Source of the DNA: Nocardioides ochotonae
Lineage (GTDB): Bacteria; Actinomycetota; Actinomycetes; Propionibacteriales; Nocardioidaceae
DNA length: 64,000 nucleotides
Assembly: GCF_011420305.2 (NCBI RefSeq)
Contig: NZ_CP061769.1
Location: forward strand, 2,653,001 to 2,717,000
Direction: 5' to 3'
The notes under the pieces were generated by a model. The model made no database searches, was not told where the DNA came from, and was given only the letters and a program-made list of their open reading frames with translations. The translations under genes were made by a program, and so were the position numbers. Positions 17,497-25,101 of the stretch are shown one piece after another. The stretch's first letter is position 1; each line of letters opens with the position of its first letter.

Positions 17497-18189
17497 CTAG
17501 CGCTCAGGTCCCCGGAAGCGGCGACTGGTGCGCAGCACGAGCTCGGAGTCGACGGTACGCAACGTATCGGGCTGGAACCCATTCTGCATGCCCCACAGAA
17601 CCGCCTGCGAACGCCGGGTGACCCCGATCTTCTGGTACGCCGTACGGATGTAGGTCTTCACCGTGTTGATGCTCAGGAACACCCTCGTGGCGATCTCTTG
17701 ATTGCTCAGCCCCTGAGTGATCAGCGCGATGACCTCCGCTTCGCGCGGTGACAGCCCGGCCGCGCGTCCGGGCCAGTCGCCGTCGCCGTCGGCGCTCGAC
17801 TCCTCGTCGCCGGGGAGGATGACGATCTCGCCGCGGACGACCCGCTCCAGGGCTGCCACGATCTGCGGCCCGGTCAGCACCTTGGACAGGTAGCCTCGCG
17901 CGCCCGCTGCGATCGCCTCCTTGATCAGCTTGTGATCGAGGTTCCAGCTGTAGACGACCACATAGGCGTCGCTGTCGCGAACGAAGTCCTCGAGGTCGAT
18001 TCCGGTGCCCTGCACCTGGGCGAACGTGTCGTACAGAACAACGTCGACGTCCGAGACAACCGGCGTCGACGCGCCGGTCTCGACCACGTCGATCCGCTCA
18101 TCAGCCAGAAACGCCGCGACCCCCGCCACCACCACCGCGTAGTCGTCGACGATCGCGAGGCGTAACGGGCGCTGTGGGTTGTGAGTCAC
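17497..18189 (-). CDS. LuxR/NarL-type response regulator
   Basis: A 230-residue regulator. N-terminal receiver: LRLAIVDDYAVVVAGVAAFL with acidic pair, phospho-Asp region VVLYDTFA (about residue 58), and GARGYLSKVLTG containing the conserved Lys. C-terminal LuxR HTH: AGLSPREAEVIALITQGLSNQEIATRVFLSINTVKTYIRTAYQKIGVTRRSQAV. GTG at 18189 chosen because the receiver begins immediately. No histidine kinase gene is adjacent, so it is an orphan here. It may also receive signals other than phosphorylation. Confidence 0.85.
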   Translation of the reverse strand: MTHNPQRPLRLAIVDDYAVVVAGVAAFLADERIDVVETGASTPVVSDVDVVLYDTFAQVQGTGIDLEDFVRDSDAYVVVYSWNLDHKLIKEAIAAGARGYLSKVLTGPQIVAALERVVRGEIVILPGDEESSADGDGDWPGRAAGLSPREAEVIALITQGLSNQEIATRVFLSINTVKTYIRTAYQKIGVTRRSQAVLWGMQNGFQPDTLRTVDSELVLRTSRRFRGPER

Positions 18190-18333
18190 GAGCCAAACCC
18201 TAACGCCGCCGTCGCCCAGCGGGGCTCTGTGGGCAGCGGGGCTCCCATCCGGCCGCGCGGGCTGTTTCGCAGGTCGTACGCGGACACCACGCCTCGGGGT
18301 CAAAGCAGTCTCAGTGCGGCTCAGCCTGGCCAG

Positions 18334-18429
18334 GCCGACCTGGAGGACGAGGTCGGCGACGTGCGGGCCGACGTGGACCAGATCCGCAGTGACGCGTCGG
18401 GCGAGTACTCCATCCAGATCGACGCCGTC
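18334..18429 (+). pseudogene. Lipoprotein gene fragment (middle part)
   Basis: Thirty-two codons reading ADLEDEVGDVRADVDQ and onward are about 60% identical (20 of 32) to residues 53-84 region of the intact lipoprotein at 19228-19635, in the same orientation. There is no signal peptide before it, and the frame then runs into unrelated sequence. It is a truncated duplicate, not an expressed gene as far as I can see. Confidence 0.55.
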
Positions 18430-18454
18430 GGATCGCCTTCGCGGCCGGTGGCGA

Positions 18455-18499
18455 GCAGGTGTCCTCCAGGGTCCCGCTGAGGTCCTTCACGGCGCGGTG
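18455..18499 (-). pseudogene. Inverted 3' fragment of a lipoprotein paralog
   Basis: On the minus strand this reads HRAVKDLSGTLEDTC, matching the C-terminus of the lipoprotein at 19228-19635 (DRAVDDLDDALDDTC, 9 of 15 identical). It lies only 25 bp from the same-strand fragment at 18334-18429 but in the opposite direction, so it marks a rearrangement junction. It is short, so chance similarity cannot be fully excluded. Confidence 0.35.
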
Positions 18500-18598
18500 T
18501 GACCGGCCATGCGCGAAGACCTGTCTCGTGTGGACCGCCGTCAGACCGATCCCCGCTCGGCACGCGCGGGTCCGGGCGCTTCAAGGCAGGATGACCCG

Positions 18599-18955
18599 AT
18601 GTCGACCACACGCCTGCGGACAGCGGGTCTGGCCTCCTACGTCGCCGCGGCCGTCGCGGCTGCGGTGTTCCTCGCGTCCTACGCCTACGGCTTCTTCCGG
18701 GAGAACCTGGTCTGGGACGTCGAGGAGGAGTGCGAGCTGGGCGACGGCGTGCCCTTCGACCTGGACTACTACGCCTCGCACTCCGACGCGCCGTGGTGGA
18801 CGTTCACCAACCCCTGCAACGCAGGACACGACCTCGTCCCGTCCTGGGTGGCACCGACCGCCTGGACGTCCTTCACCCTGTGCGCCATCCTCACCGTCAC
18901 CGCGATCGGGCTGACGTTCGTCGCCTCGATGCGTGCAGCAGCCGCAACCTCCTGA
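18599..18955 (+). CDS. Small two-helix membrane protein with extracytoplasmic Cys pair
   Basis: A 118-residue protein with two membrane helices (about residues 7-27, LASYVAAAVAAAVFLASYAYGF, and 92-110, FTLCAILTVTAIGLTFVASM). The intervening loop of roughly 60 residues carries EEECELGDG and NPCNAGHD, a likely disulfide if outside the membrane. No recognised family. ATG at 18599 follows GGCAGGATGACCC. It lies between decayed sequence on both sides but appears intact. Confidence 0.6.
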   Translation: MSTTRLRTAGLASYVAAAVAAAVFLASYAYGFFRENLVWDVEEECELGDGVPFDLDYYASHSDAPWWTFTNPCNAGHDLVPSWVAPTAWTSFTLCAILTVTAIGLTFVASMRAAAATS

Positions 18956-18989
18956 CTCACCCGCACGGGCGGGAGTGTCGCCCGGAGCG

Positions 18990-19100
18990 GGTGGTCACTT
19001 GGGGTTCGGCTACATGGTCAGCCGCGGCCTCGCCCAGTCCGGGAGCCGCGACTACTTCGACGACCGCGCGGACCACGCGGGCACGAACAGCCACGCCTGA
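18990..19100 (+). pseudogene. Possible 3' fragment of a decayed gene
   Basis: An open stretch of 36 codons ending in TGA reads HLGFGYMVSRGLAQSG then DYFDDRADHAGTNSHA. It looks like natural coding sequence rather than random frame, but has no start and no matching upstream part. The parent gene is not recognised. Confidence 0.3.
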
Positions 19101-19227
19101 CCCTCGCGCAGCGGCCGAGAGCCCCTGTCTCCGTCCGGGGACAGGGGCGCACTCGTGCCTGAGCCAGGTCCGCGAATCACACCGTCTGGGTGAGGGCCGC
19201 GGGCGCCCCGGCGAGGACTCTGGTGGC

Positions 19228-19635
19228 ATGACACCCAGACGACTGCTCGGGCTCGTCTGCGTGGCGACGCTCCTGCTGACGGCGCCGACCGCGTGCAGCG
19301 ACGACGACTCCTCCGACCTCTGCGCGACCCTGGACTCGCTGGACGCCGCGATGATCGACGTCGACGACGTCGACATCGATCAGGACGTCCTGGCGCGTCT
19401 CGAGGCGGAGACCGGGGACGTGCGCACCGACCTTGAGGAGATCCGCGCCGAGGCCTCGGAGGACTACTCCACCCAGATCGACGCCGTCGAGCAGGCGCTC
19501 GAGAACCTCACCAGCAGCCTCGACGCCGCGGGCACGTCGCCGACAGCCGCGGCGAGGGCGGAGGTGGGGACGGCGGCCGAGGCGCTCGACCGGGCCGTGG
19601 ACGACCTCGACGACGCGCTGGACGACACCTGCTGA
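19228..19635 (+). CDS. Acidic lipoprotein of unknown function
   Basis: A 135-residue lipoprotein: basic start, hydrophobic LLGLVCVATLLLTAPTA, then a lipobox ending at Cys23 (TACSDDDSS). The mature part is strongly acidic and helical (heptad-like TGDVRTDLEEIRAEASEDYSTQIDAVEQALENLTSSL), likely a coiled coil, and ends in a Cys (DDTC) that could pair with C32. ATG at 19228 gives the full signal peptide. Two fragments of paralogs lie 0.8 kb upstream (18334, 18455). Confidence 0.75.
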   Translation: MTPRRLLGLVCVATLLLTAPTACSDDDSSDLCATLDSLDAAMIDVDDVDIDQDVLARLEAETGDVRTDLEEIRAEASEDYSTQIDAVEQALENLTSSLDAAGTSPTAAARAEVGTAAEALDRAVDDLDDALDDTC

Positions 19636-19653
19636 TCGCCTGCGGGACGCGGC

Positions 19654-20307
19654 TCAGCCCTGCTCGGGCTGCTCGGCGATCTTCGCGACGAGCTGGCTGA
19701 TCCGGTTGTCCCGGTCGTGCGCGAGGTGCTCGAGCATGTGCGCGCGCGCCTGCTCGCCGTCGCCGGCCACGATCGCGGCCAGGATGGCGTCGTGCTCCCG
19801 CATCGACCGCGTGAGGCCCTCGTCGGACTCGTCGGTCTTCCAGGGTGCCGCCAGCTTGATCTGGGCGCTGAGGGTGTTCACCAGCGTGGAGATCGTCGTG
19901 TTGTGGGCGGCGTCGCGGACGCAGTCGTGGAAGAGGTTGAAGAGCCGACGCTGGGCCGCGGGGTCGGGCTCGCGGCGGGCGCGGTCGGCGAGCTCCTGCA
20001 GCCGAGCCAGGTCCATCGGGCTGCTGCGGGTCGCCGCTGCGTACGCCGCGCTGGACTCCAGGATCCCGCGGACCTCGAAGATCTCCAGCATCTCCTCGTC
20101 GGAGCGCTGCCGCAGCACGAACCCGCGCGAGGTCGAGACCAGAAGCCCGTCGCGCTCCAGCAGGCCGAGGGCCTCCCGGACCGGGGTCCGCGAGACCTGG
20201 AACTCCTCGCTCAGCGCCTGCGGGATCAGCGAGACGTCGCGGGCGTAGTGACCGTCCAGGAGCCGCGCCCGCAGGGCGGCGTACACGGTGTCACGCGCAC
20301 TGGCCAC
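19654..20307 (-). CDS. GntR/FadR-type (FCD) transcriptional regulator
   Basis: A 217-residue regulator with an N-terminal winged helix (RLLDGHYARDVSLIPQALSEEFQVSRTPVREALGLLERDGLLVS) and a C-terminal FCD domain (RGILESSAAYAAATRSS, HDCVRDAAHNTTI, EHDAILAAIVAGDGEQARAHMLEHL). The His residues of the metal/ligand site of FCD proteins are present (MREHDAIL, AHMLEH). Such regulators usually sense a carboxylate or related substrate of the adjacent catabolic operon. It is downstream on the same strand as thiM, the monooxygenase and the sulfurtransferase fusion, 104 bp after the last. GTG start with GGAGGAGA. Confidence 0.87.
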   Translation of the reverse strand: MASARDTVYAALRARLLDGHYARDVSLIPQALSEEFQVSRTPVREALGLLERDGLLVSTSRGFVLRQRSDEEMLEIFEVRGILESSAAYAAATRSSPMDLARLQELADRARREPDPAAQRRLFNLFHDCVRDAAHNTTISTLVNTLSAQIKLAAPWKTDESDEGLTRSMREHDAILAAIVAGDGEQARAHMLEHLAHDRDNRISQLVAKIAEQPEQG

Positions 20308-20411
20308 GTCTCCTCCTCTCCCCCACCACCGGCAGGTCTGCCGACGGGTCCGCCGGCATCGGCGGGAAGTCTCTCAGAGCCCGCGACCCAGGCCACATGG
20401 TGTCTGCTCGA

Positions 20412-21986
20412 TCACAGGTCCGACGGCCAGGGCCGGGCCAGCCGGACCAGGTCGGTCCCGGTCAGGCCCGTGTAGTCGTCGAGGACCCGGACCGCCTGCG
20501 CGCCGAACGTGTGGCTGCCCGTGGCGAGCCCGACGAAGGGAATGCCGAGCTGTGCGGCGGTCCTCTCGTCCCAGGCGCCGTCCCCCAGGATGACCAGGTC
20601 CAGCCGGTCGTGCCCGACCCGTTCCACGACGCCGGCGATCGCCGCCCGCACGATGGCGTCGCGGCTGTAGGACTCGCTGGCCGTGGACAGCACGACCTCG
20701 GCGGCATCGACGCCGACGAGCCCGAGCTTCAGCTCGGCCATGCCCCGCAGCGACCCGGTCGCGAAGGCGGTGTGTACGCCGGGCAGCGCGGCGAGCTCCT
20801 CGACGACGCGTCGGGCGCCGGGCACCTCGACGATGGGGTGCTCGGCCACGTGGGCCTCGAGCGCCTCGCGGTACTCGCGGTCCAGCTGCGCCAGGAGCTC
20901 GGCACTCGCCGGGGCCCCGAAGGTCGCCTCGTGGACCTCGTTGATCACGCAGGAGTCGGTGTAGTGGGTGTAGGTCCCGAACGCCTTGATCGTGGCGTCC
21001 AGCCCGTGGCTCGCCAGCACCGCGGTGATGATGGCGTTGTGCTGGCCGTCGGAGTGCAGCAGGGTGCCGTCGATGTCGAAGACGACCAGGGCCTCCCGGC
21101 TCGTGCCGGACCCCTCGCCGACCTCCATCGGCAGCTCGGTGCGGGCGCGCCACTCGTTGAGCGAGGCGTCGTAGACCCGTGGCAGCGGCAGGCCCGCCTC
21201 GACGAAGGCCAGGGCGAGGCCCGCGGCGTTCACGCCGCCGCCGCAGTACGCCACCACGGGCGTGCCTGCGCCGATGCCGAGCCCGGTCGCGAGCGCGCGG
21301 GTCCGGTCCGGGGAGACCGTCCCGTCCTCGTCCAGCACGTCGGGGTAGGGCAGGTTGACGCTGCCCGGGATGTGTCCGGACCGCTCGCGGGCCTCGTCAC
21401 CGAGGAACTCCGGTCGCCGCAGGGCACAGACCAACCGGACGCCGCTACCGGGACCCAGCGCCACCTCACGGACCTCGTCGAGGTCGGCGAAGACTCCGGC
21501 GTCGACCGCGGTGAACCCCGCCCCGGGGACGACCCGTGGCCCCGGGCCGGTCTCGACCGCACCGCCCGCGGCGCGCCACGCGGCGTACCCGCCGTCGAGC
21601 AGCCGCACGTCCGCGAACCCGTAGGAGCGCAGCACCAGCCACACCCGCGCGGCGTAGGCCCCGCTCAGCTGGTCGTAGACGACCACTGTCGAGTCCGGAC
21701 CGATCCCAGCGGCCCGGGCGGCCGCCTCGACCTGCACGGGCGTCGGCCGGGTGAAGCCGTACTCGCCGTCGGGGTCGGACCACACCGAGAACAGGTCGGC
21801 GAAGACCGCGCCCGTGACGTGCCCGGCCAGGTACGTCGCCTCGCCGTCGCTGAAGACGGTCCGTCCGTCCTCGTCCTCGCCGCGGGTGATGCTCGCGTCG
21901 AGCACCACCAGGCCGGCCTCACCTATGTGCTCGAGCAGCCAGCCGGCGGAGACCAGCGGCGACCCGGGGGCGGCCGGGGAGGTCAT
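20412..21986 (-). CDS. Sulfurtransferase (two rhodanese domains) fused to HAD hydrolase
   Basis: A 524-residue fusion. Residues about 1-280 form a thiosulfate/3-mercaptopyruvate sulfurtransferase: inactive first rhodanese repeat (YLAGHVTGAVFADL, VVVYDQLSGAYAARVWLVLRSYG) and catalytic second repeat (ERSGHIPGSVNLPYPD, VVAYCGGGVNAAG with the active Cys). Residues about 295-520 form a HAD phosphatase with VVFDIDGTLLHSDG (Asp nucleophile), TGSLRGMAELKLG and LVILGDGAWDERTAAQLG. Each half is normally a stand-alone protein. ATG at 21986 overlaps the monooxygenase stop by 4 bp, so it is translationally coupled. I know of no characterised protein with this architecture. Confidence 0.85.
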   Translation of the reverse strand: MTSPAAPGSPLVSAGWLLEHIGEAGLVVLDASITRGEDEDGRTVFSDGEATYLAGHVTGAVFADLFSVWSDPDGEYGFTRPTPVQVEAAARAAGIGPDSTVVVYDQLSGAYAARVWLVLRSYGFADVRLLDGGYAAWRAAGGAVETGPGPRVVPGAGFTAVDAGVFADLDEVREVALGPGSGVRLVCALRRPEFLGDEARERSGHIPGSVNLPYPDVLDEDGTVSPDRTRALATGLGIGAGTPVVAYCGGGVNAAGLALAFVEAGLPLPRVYDASLNEWRARTELPMEVGEGSGTSREALVVFDIDGTLLHSDGQHNAIITAVLASHGLDATIKAFGTYTHYTDSCVINEVHEATFGAPASAELLAQLDREYREALEAHVAEHPIVEVPGARRVVEELAALPGVHTAFATGSLRGMAELKLGLVGVDAAEVVLSTASESYSRDAIVRAAIAGVVERVGHDRLDLVILGDGAWDERTAAQLGIPFVGLATGSHTFGAQAVRVLDDYTGLTGTDLVRLARPWPSDL

Positions 21987-23356
21987 TCGGCGGCTCGGCG
22001 CTCGGCCAGGGCGGAGGCGGCCCGGTTGCGCCACTCGCCCCGCTCGGGACGACGCAGGCCGAGGTTCTCGCGCAGGGTGGCGCCCTCGTAGGAGGTGCGG
22101 AACAGGCCGCGACGCTGGAGCTCGGGCACGACCTCGGCCGCGAAGTCCTCGAACGCCGCCGGCACGTGGGTGGCCTGGATCATGAAGCCGTCAGCCGCGC
22201 CGCTGTCCATCCACAGCTCCATGGTGTCGGCGATGTCGGCAGCCGAGCCGATCATGTTGCCCTCGGTGCGCGCGCCGTACCAGCGACCGATCTCGCGGAT
22301 GCTGAGCTTCTCGCGCTCGGCGAACTCCACGACTTCGCGGTAGTGCCCCTCGACCCCGACCACCTCGAGCGACGGCAGCGGTCCGTCGAGGTCGTACTTC
22401 GTGAGGTCGACGTTGACGTGGTACGCCAGCCGCGAGAGCCCGGCCATGTGGTCGACGAGGTCGAAGAACGCCTCGTGCTTGGCCATCGCGTCGCGGACGT
22501 CGGTGCCGACGACGGTGGTGGCCGCCGGCAGGATCAGCAGCTGGTCGGGGTCGCGGCCGTGGTCGGCGGCGCGCTTCTTCATGTCCTGGTAGAAGGCGAT
22601 GCCCGACTCCAGCGACTCGTGGCTGCAGAAGACGACGTCGGCCCAGCGGGAGGCGAAGTCGCGGCCGGCGGGCGAGGCGCCGGCCTGGATCAGCACCGGG
22701 TAGCCCTGCGGGGTGCGCGGTACGCCGAGCGGGCCCTGGACCTGGAAGTAGGTCCCCACGTGGTCGATCGCCTCGACCTCCTCGGGGCGTCCGAACACCC
22801 CACTCTCCTTGTCGCGCACGAGGGCGTCGTCGGACCAGGAGTCCCACAGCCGGGTGGTCACCTCGAGGTGCTCCTCGGCGCGGGCGTAGCGCTCCGCGCG
22901 CTCGGGGAGCTTGTCCTGGTTGAAGTTCTGCGCCTCGGCGTCCTGGAAGCTGGTGACGATGTTCCAGCCCGCGCGACCGCCGCTCAGGTGGTCGAGGGTC
23001 CCCAGCTGGCGGGCCACGTTGTAGGGCTCGTTGTAGCCGGTCGAGATCGTGCCGGCCACGCCCAGGTCGGTGGTGACCGCGCTCATGATGGAGAGGACCG
23101 TCATCGGGTCCAGCCGCGGGCTGCCCGACCCGTAGCGGATCGCCGGCTCGAAGGAGCCGCCGAGGCTGCGCGGGACCGCGAGGGCGTCCGGGACGAAGGC
23201 GAGGTCGAAGCAGGCGGCCTCGAGGACCTTGGCGATGTGGATGTAGTGCTCGGCGCTCAGGAACCCGTCGCCGGCCTCGGGGTGGCGCCAGCCGACGGTG
23301 CCCTGCGGGCCGGCGTTCATGAACGCGGCCAGGTGCATGGACTTCTTGGTGGACAC
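21983..23356 (-). CDS. LLM-class flavin monooxygenase, NtaA/SnaA/DszA/DmoA group
   Basis: A 457-residue member of the long NtaA-like branch of bacterial-luciferase-like monooxygenases. Evidence: MHLAAFMNAGPQGTVGWRHPEAG near the start, GTISTGYNEPYNVARQLGTLDHLSGGRAGWNIVTS, VLIQAGASPAGRDFASRWADVVF and a C-terminal DGFMIQATHVPAAFEDFAAEVVPELQRRG. The group uses reduced FMN from a separate reductase on N- or S-compounds (nitrilotriacetate, dibenzothiophene sulfone, dimethyl sulfide). No reductase gene is nearby. Between thiM and the sulfurtransferase fusion, which points to a sulfur compound. GTG at 23356 has GGAGGAGATC-type signal. Confidence 0.87.
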   Translation of the reverse strand: MSTKKSMHLAAFMNAGPQGTVGWRHPEAGDGFLSAEHYIHIAKVLEAACFDLAFVPDALAVPRSLGGSFEPAIRYGSGSPRLDPMTVLSIMSAVTTDLGVAGTISTGYNEPYNVARQLGTLDHLSGGRAGWNIVTSFQDAEAQNFNQDKLPERAERYARAEEHLEVTTRLWDSWSDDALVRDKESGVFGRPEEVEAIDHVGTYFQVQGPLGVPRTPQGYPVLIQAGASPAGRDFASRWADVVFCSHESLESGIAFYQDMKKRAADHGRDPDQLLILPAATTVVGTDVRDAMAKHEAFFDLVDHMAGLSRLAYHVNVDLTKYDLDGPLPSLEVVGVEGHYREVVEFAEREKLSIREIGRWYGARTEGNMIGSAADIADTMELWMDSGAADGFMIQATHVPAAFEDFAAEVVPELQRRGLFRTSYEGATLRENLGLRRPERGEWRNRAASALAERRAAE

Positions 23357-23420
23357 GGTGGATCTCCTCAGGGTGAGGTCGGGACTGGCAGGTGGGGACG
23401 CCGGTCATCCGGCGAAGGGG

Positions 23421-24194
23421 TCAGAGCGTCGAGAGCTCGTCGAGGAAGTTGACCGCGAACGAGCCGGTCCCCGCGGAGCGAGCGCCCGCGCGGGCCCCGG
23501 CCTCGGCATAGGCGACGTGCGCGGCGACCGCGGCGTCGAACGGGTCGGTCACCGCGAGGAAGGCGGCGCAGGCGGCACCCAGGCTGCAGCCGGTGCCGGT
23601 GAGGCGCGGCATCAGGGGCGAGCCGCCGGGAACGGCGACGGTGCGGGTGCCGTCGGAGATGTAGTCGGTCTCCCCCGAGACCGCGACCACCGCGCCGAGA
23701 CGGACCGCGAGCTCGGCGATCACGTCGAGCACCGCGCTGGAGGCGAGCGTGGAGTCCACCCCGGAGGCACCGCCGACCCGGCCCGCGAGCGCCGCGACCT
23801 CGCTGGCGTTGCCGCGGACGATGGCGGGCCCGAAGGCCAGCAGCGAGGCCATCACCTCGTCGTACGCCGGCGCCCCGGCGCCCACGGCCACTGGGTCGAG
23901 CACCCACGGGGTGCCGGCCGCAGCGGCGCTCGCGGCAGCATCGGTGAGGTCCTCCGGCGTGGCCGAGGACATCAGGGACGCCCCGTTGATGAACATCGCG
24001 CCGGCGCCCGCGGGGAACGCGCTGGTCCACCCGGGCGCGGCACCGAAGGCGGGGCCGGCGCCGAGGGCGAGCAGCACGTTGGCGCTCAGCCCGGCGGCCA
24101 CGAAGTTGGTGAGGCCGTAGACGAACGGGGCCTGCTCGCGGACGGCGTGCACGTCGGCGCGCACGCTCGCGTCCGCCCAGACCTTGGTGTCCAT
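23421..24194 (-). CDS. thiM: Hydroxyethylthiazole kinase
   Basis: A 257-residue ribokinase-like enzyme that phosphorylates 4-methyl-5-(2-hydroxyethyl)thiazole, a thiamine-salvage reaction. Typical motifs: FVYGLTNFVAAGLSANVLLALGAGPAFG, WVLDPVAVGA, IVRGNASEVAALAG, VVAVSGETDYISDG and RLTGTGCSLGAACAAFLAV (catalytic Cys region and anion hole). First gene of the cluster that also holds the flavin monooxygenase and the sulfurtransferase fusion. No thiE, thiD or TPP riboswitch is nearby, so its job may be catabolic rather than salvage. Confidence 0.92.
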   Translation of the reverse strand: MDTKVWADASVRADVHAVREQAPFVYGLTNFVAAGLSANVLLALGAGPAFGAAPGWTSAFPAGAGAMFINGASLMSSATPEDLTDAAASAAAAGTPWVLDPVAVGAGAPAYDEVMASLLAFGPAIVRGNASEVAALAGRVGGASGVDSTLASSAVLDVIAELAVRLGAVVAVSGETDYISDGTRTVAVPGGSPLMPRLTGTGCSLGAACAAFLAVTDPFDAAVAAHVAYAEAGARAGARSAGTGSFAVNFLDELSTL

Positions 24195-24276
24195 GTCGCT
24201 TCGCTCCTCGGTGGATGCCCGGTGGGGCGTGGAGCCTCGAGGAGAAGTACCACGACGCTGCCCTGCTTCCTGCTAC

Positions 24277-24293
24277 ATGCAACTGTATGCAAC
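24277..24293. promoter_or_regulatory. Direct repeat ATGCAAC-TGT-ATGCAAC, putative GntR operator
   Basis: Two ATGCAAC units with a 10-bp period, then a TGCAC, lie 83 bp upstream of the thiM ATG. On the minus strand the centre reads TTGCATACAG, close to the TTGTATACAA form typical of FadR-subfamily operators. Likely the site of the cluster's own GntR regulator. It also faces the divergent acetyltransferase gene. Confidence 0.4.
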
Positions 24294-24378
24294 AGTGCAC
24301 AGTCGGTCGGCAGGCGGGGTGCCCCCGCCTCGCGCCAGCACCGTCGACATCCGCGGCAGGCCGTGCTGGAGTGGCCCC

Positions 24379-24954
24379 ATGGCCTGGGAGACGCATCCGC
24401 TGACACCGGATCGCTTCGAGGACTTCGCCGACGTCGTCAACCGCAACCGACGGGCCACGCACTGCTGGTGCCTGTCCCACCGGCTGCGCGCCCGGGAGAT
24501 CGAGGAGCTGGGCGGTGGGAGCCGGGAACGGGCCATGCGGGCGCTGTGCGAGCGCGAGCACCCGCCGGGCGTCGTGGCCTACCGCGACGGCGAGCCCGTG
24601 GGCTGGTGCAACATCGGCCCACGCGCCGAGATCACCCGGTTGACCGGCTCCCGCCTCATCCGTCCCGTCGACGACGTCGCCGTGTGGAGCATCGTGTGCG
24701 TGGTGGTCCGCGCGGGCCACCGGCGTCAGGGCGTGACCGCGCAGCTGCTCGAGGGCGCGGTCGGCTACGCCGCCTCGCACGGCGCGCCGGCCGTGGAGGC
24801 GCACCCGGTGGACCCGCCGGGCCGGATGGACCAGACGATGGCGTTCGTGGGCACCCGGCCGATGTTCGAGCGCGCCGGCTTCCGGGTCGTGGGCGCCACC
24901 GACGCCGTGGCCGGCGGGATGCCGCGCCTGGTCATGCGGCGCGACCTGCACTGA
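24379..24954 (+). CDS. GNAT family N-acetyltransferase
   Basis: A 191-residue acetyltransferase with the acetyl-CoA loop VVRAGHRRQGVTAQLLEGAVGYAASHGAPAVEAHPVD (motif A RxxGxT/G type) and a C-terminal PMFERAGFRVVG. Early NRRATHCWCLSHR contains a Cys pair seen in the group annotated as GNAT proteins with a zinc-like start. ATG at 24379 chosen; longer frames begin in the thiM promoter. Divergent from thiM. The acceptor is unknown. Confidence 0.8.
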   Translation: MAWETHPLTPDRFEDFADVVNRNRRATHCWCLSHRLRAREIEELGGGSRERAMRALCEREHPPGVVAYRDGEPVGWCNIGPRAEITRLTGSRLIRPVDDVAVWSIVCVVVRAGHRRQGVTAQLLEGAVGYAASHGAPAVEAHPVDPPGRMDQTMAFVGTRPMFERAGFRVVGATDAVAGGMPRLVMRRDLH

Positions 24955-25101
24955 GCGCCGACCTCGCGGGTCCCGTCGATCACCACGATGGCGGACGACA
25001 ACGAGCGCCCGTGGTGCTGCACTACGAGGTAGTCGGCTCCGGTCACCCCGGCCGCTGTCGAGGTTCCCCGACCGCATCCAGCACCGTGTGGAGTGGTGAG
25101 C

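Noticed and set aside
18509..18598. N-terminal extension of the small membrane protein at 18599
   Set aside because: The extra 30 residues are basic and lie in decayed DNA; the ATG at 18599 is directly before the membrane helix.
24195..24378. TPP riboswitch expected ahead of thiM
   Set aside because: The conserved cores of the TPP aptamer are absent on the minus strand; only short direct repeats are seen.
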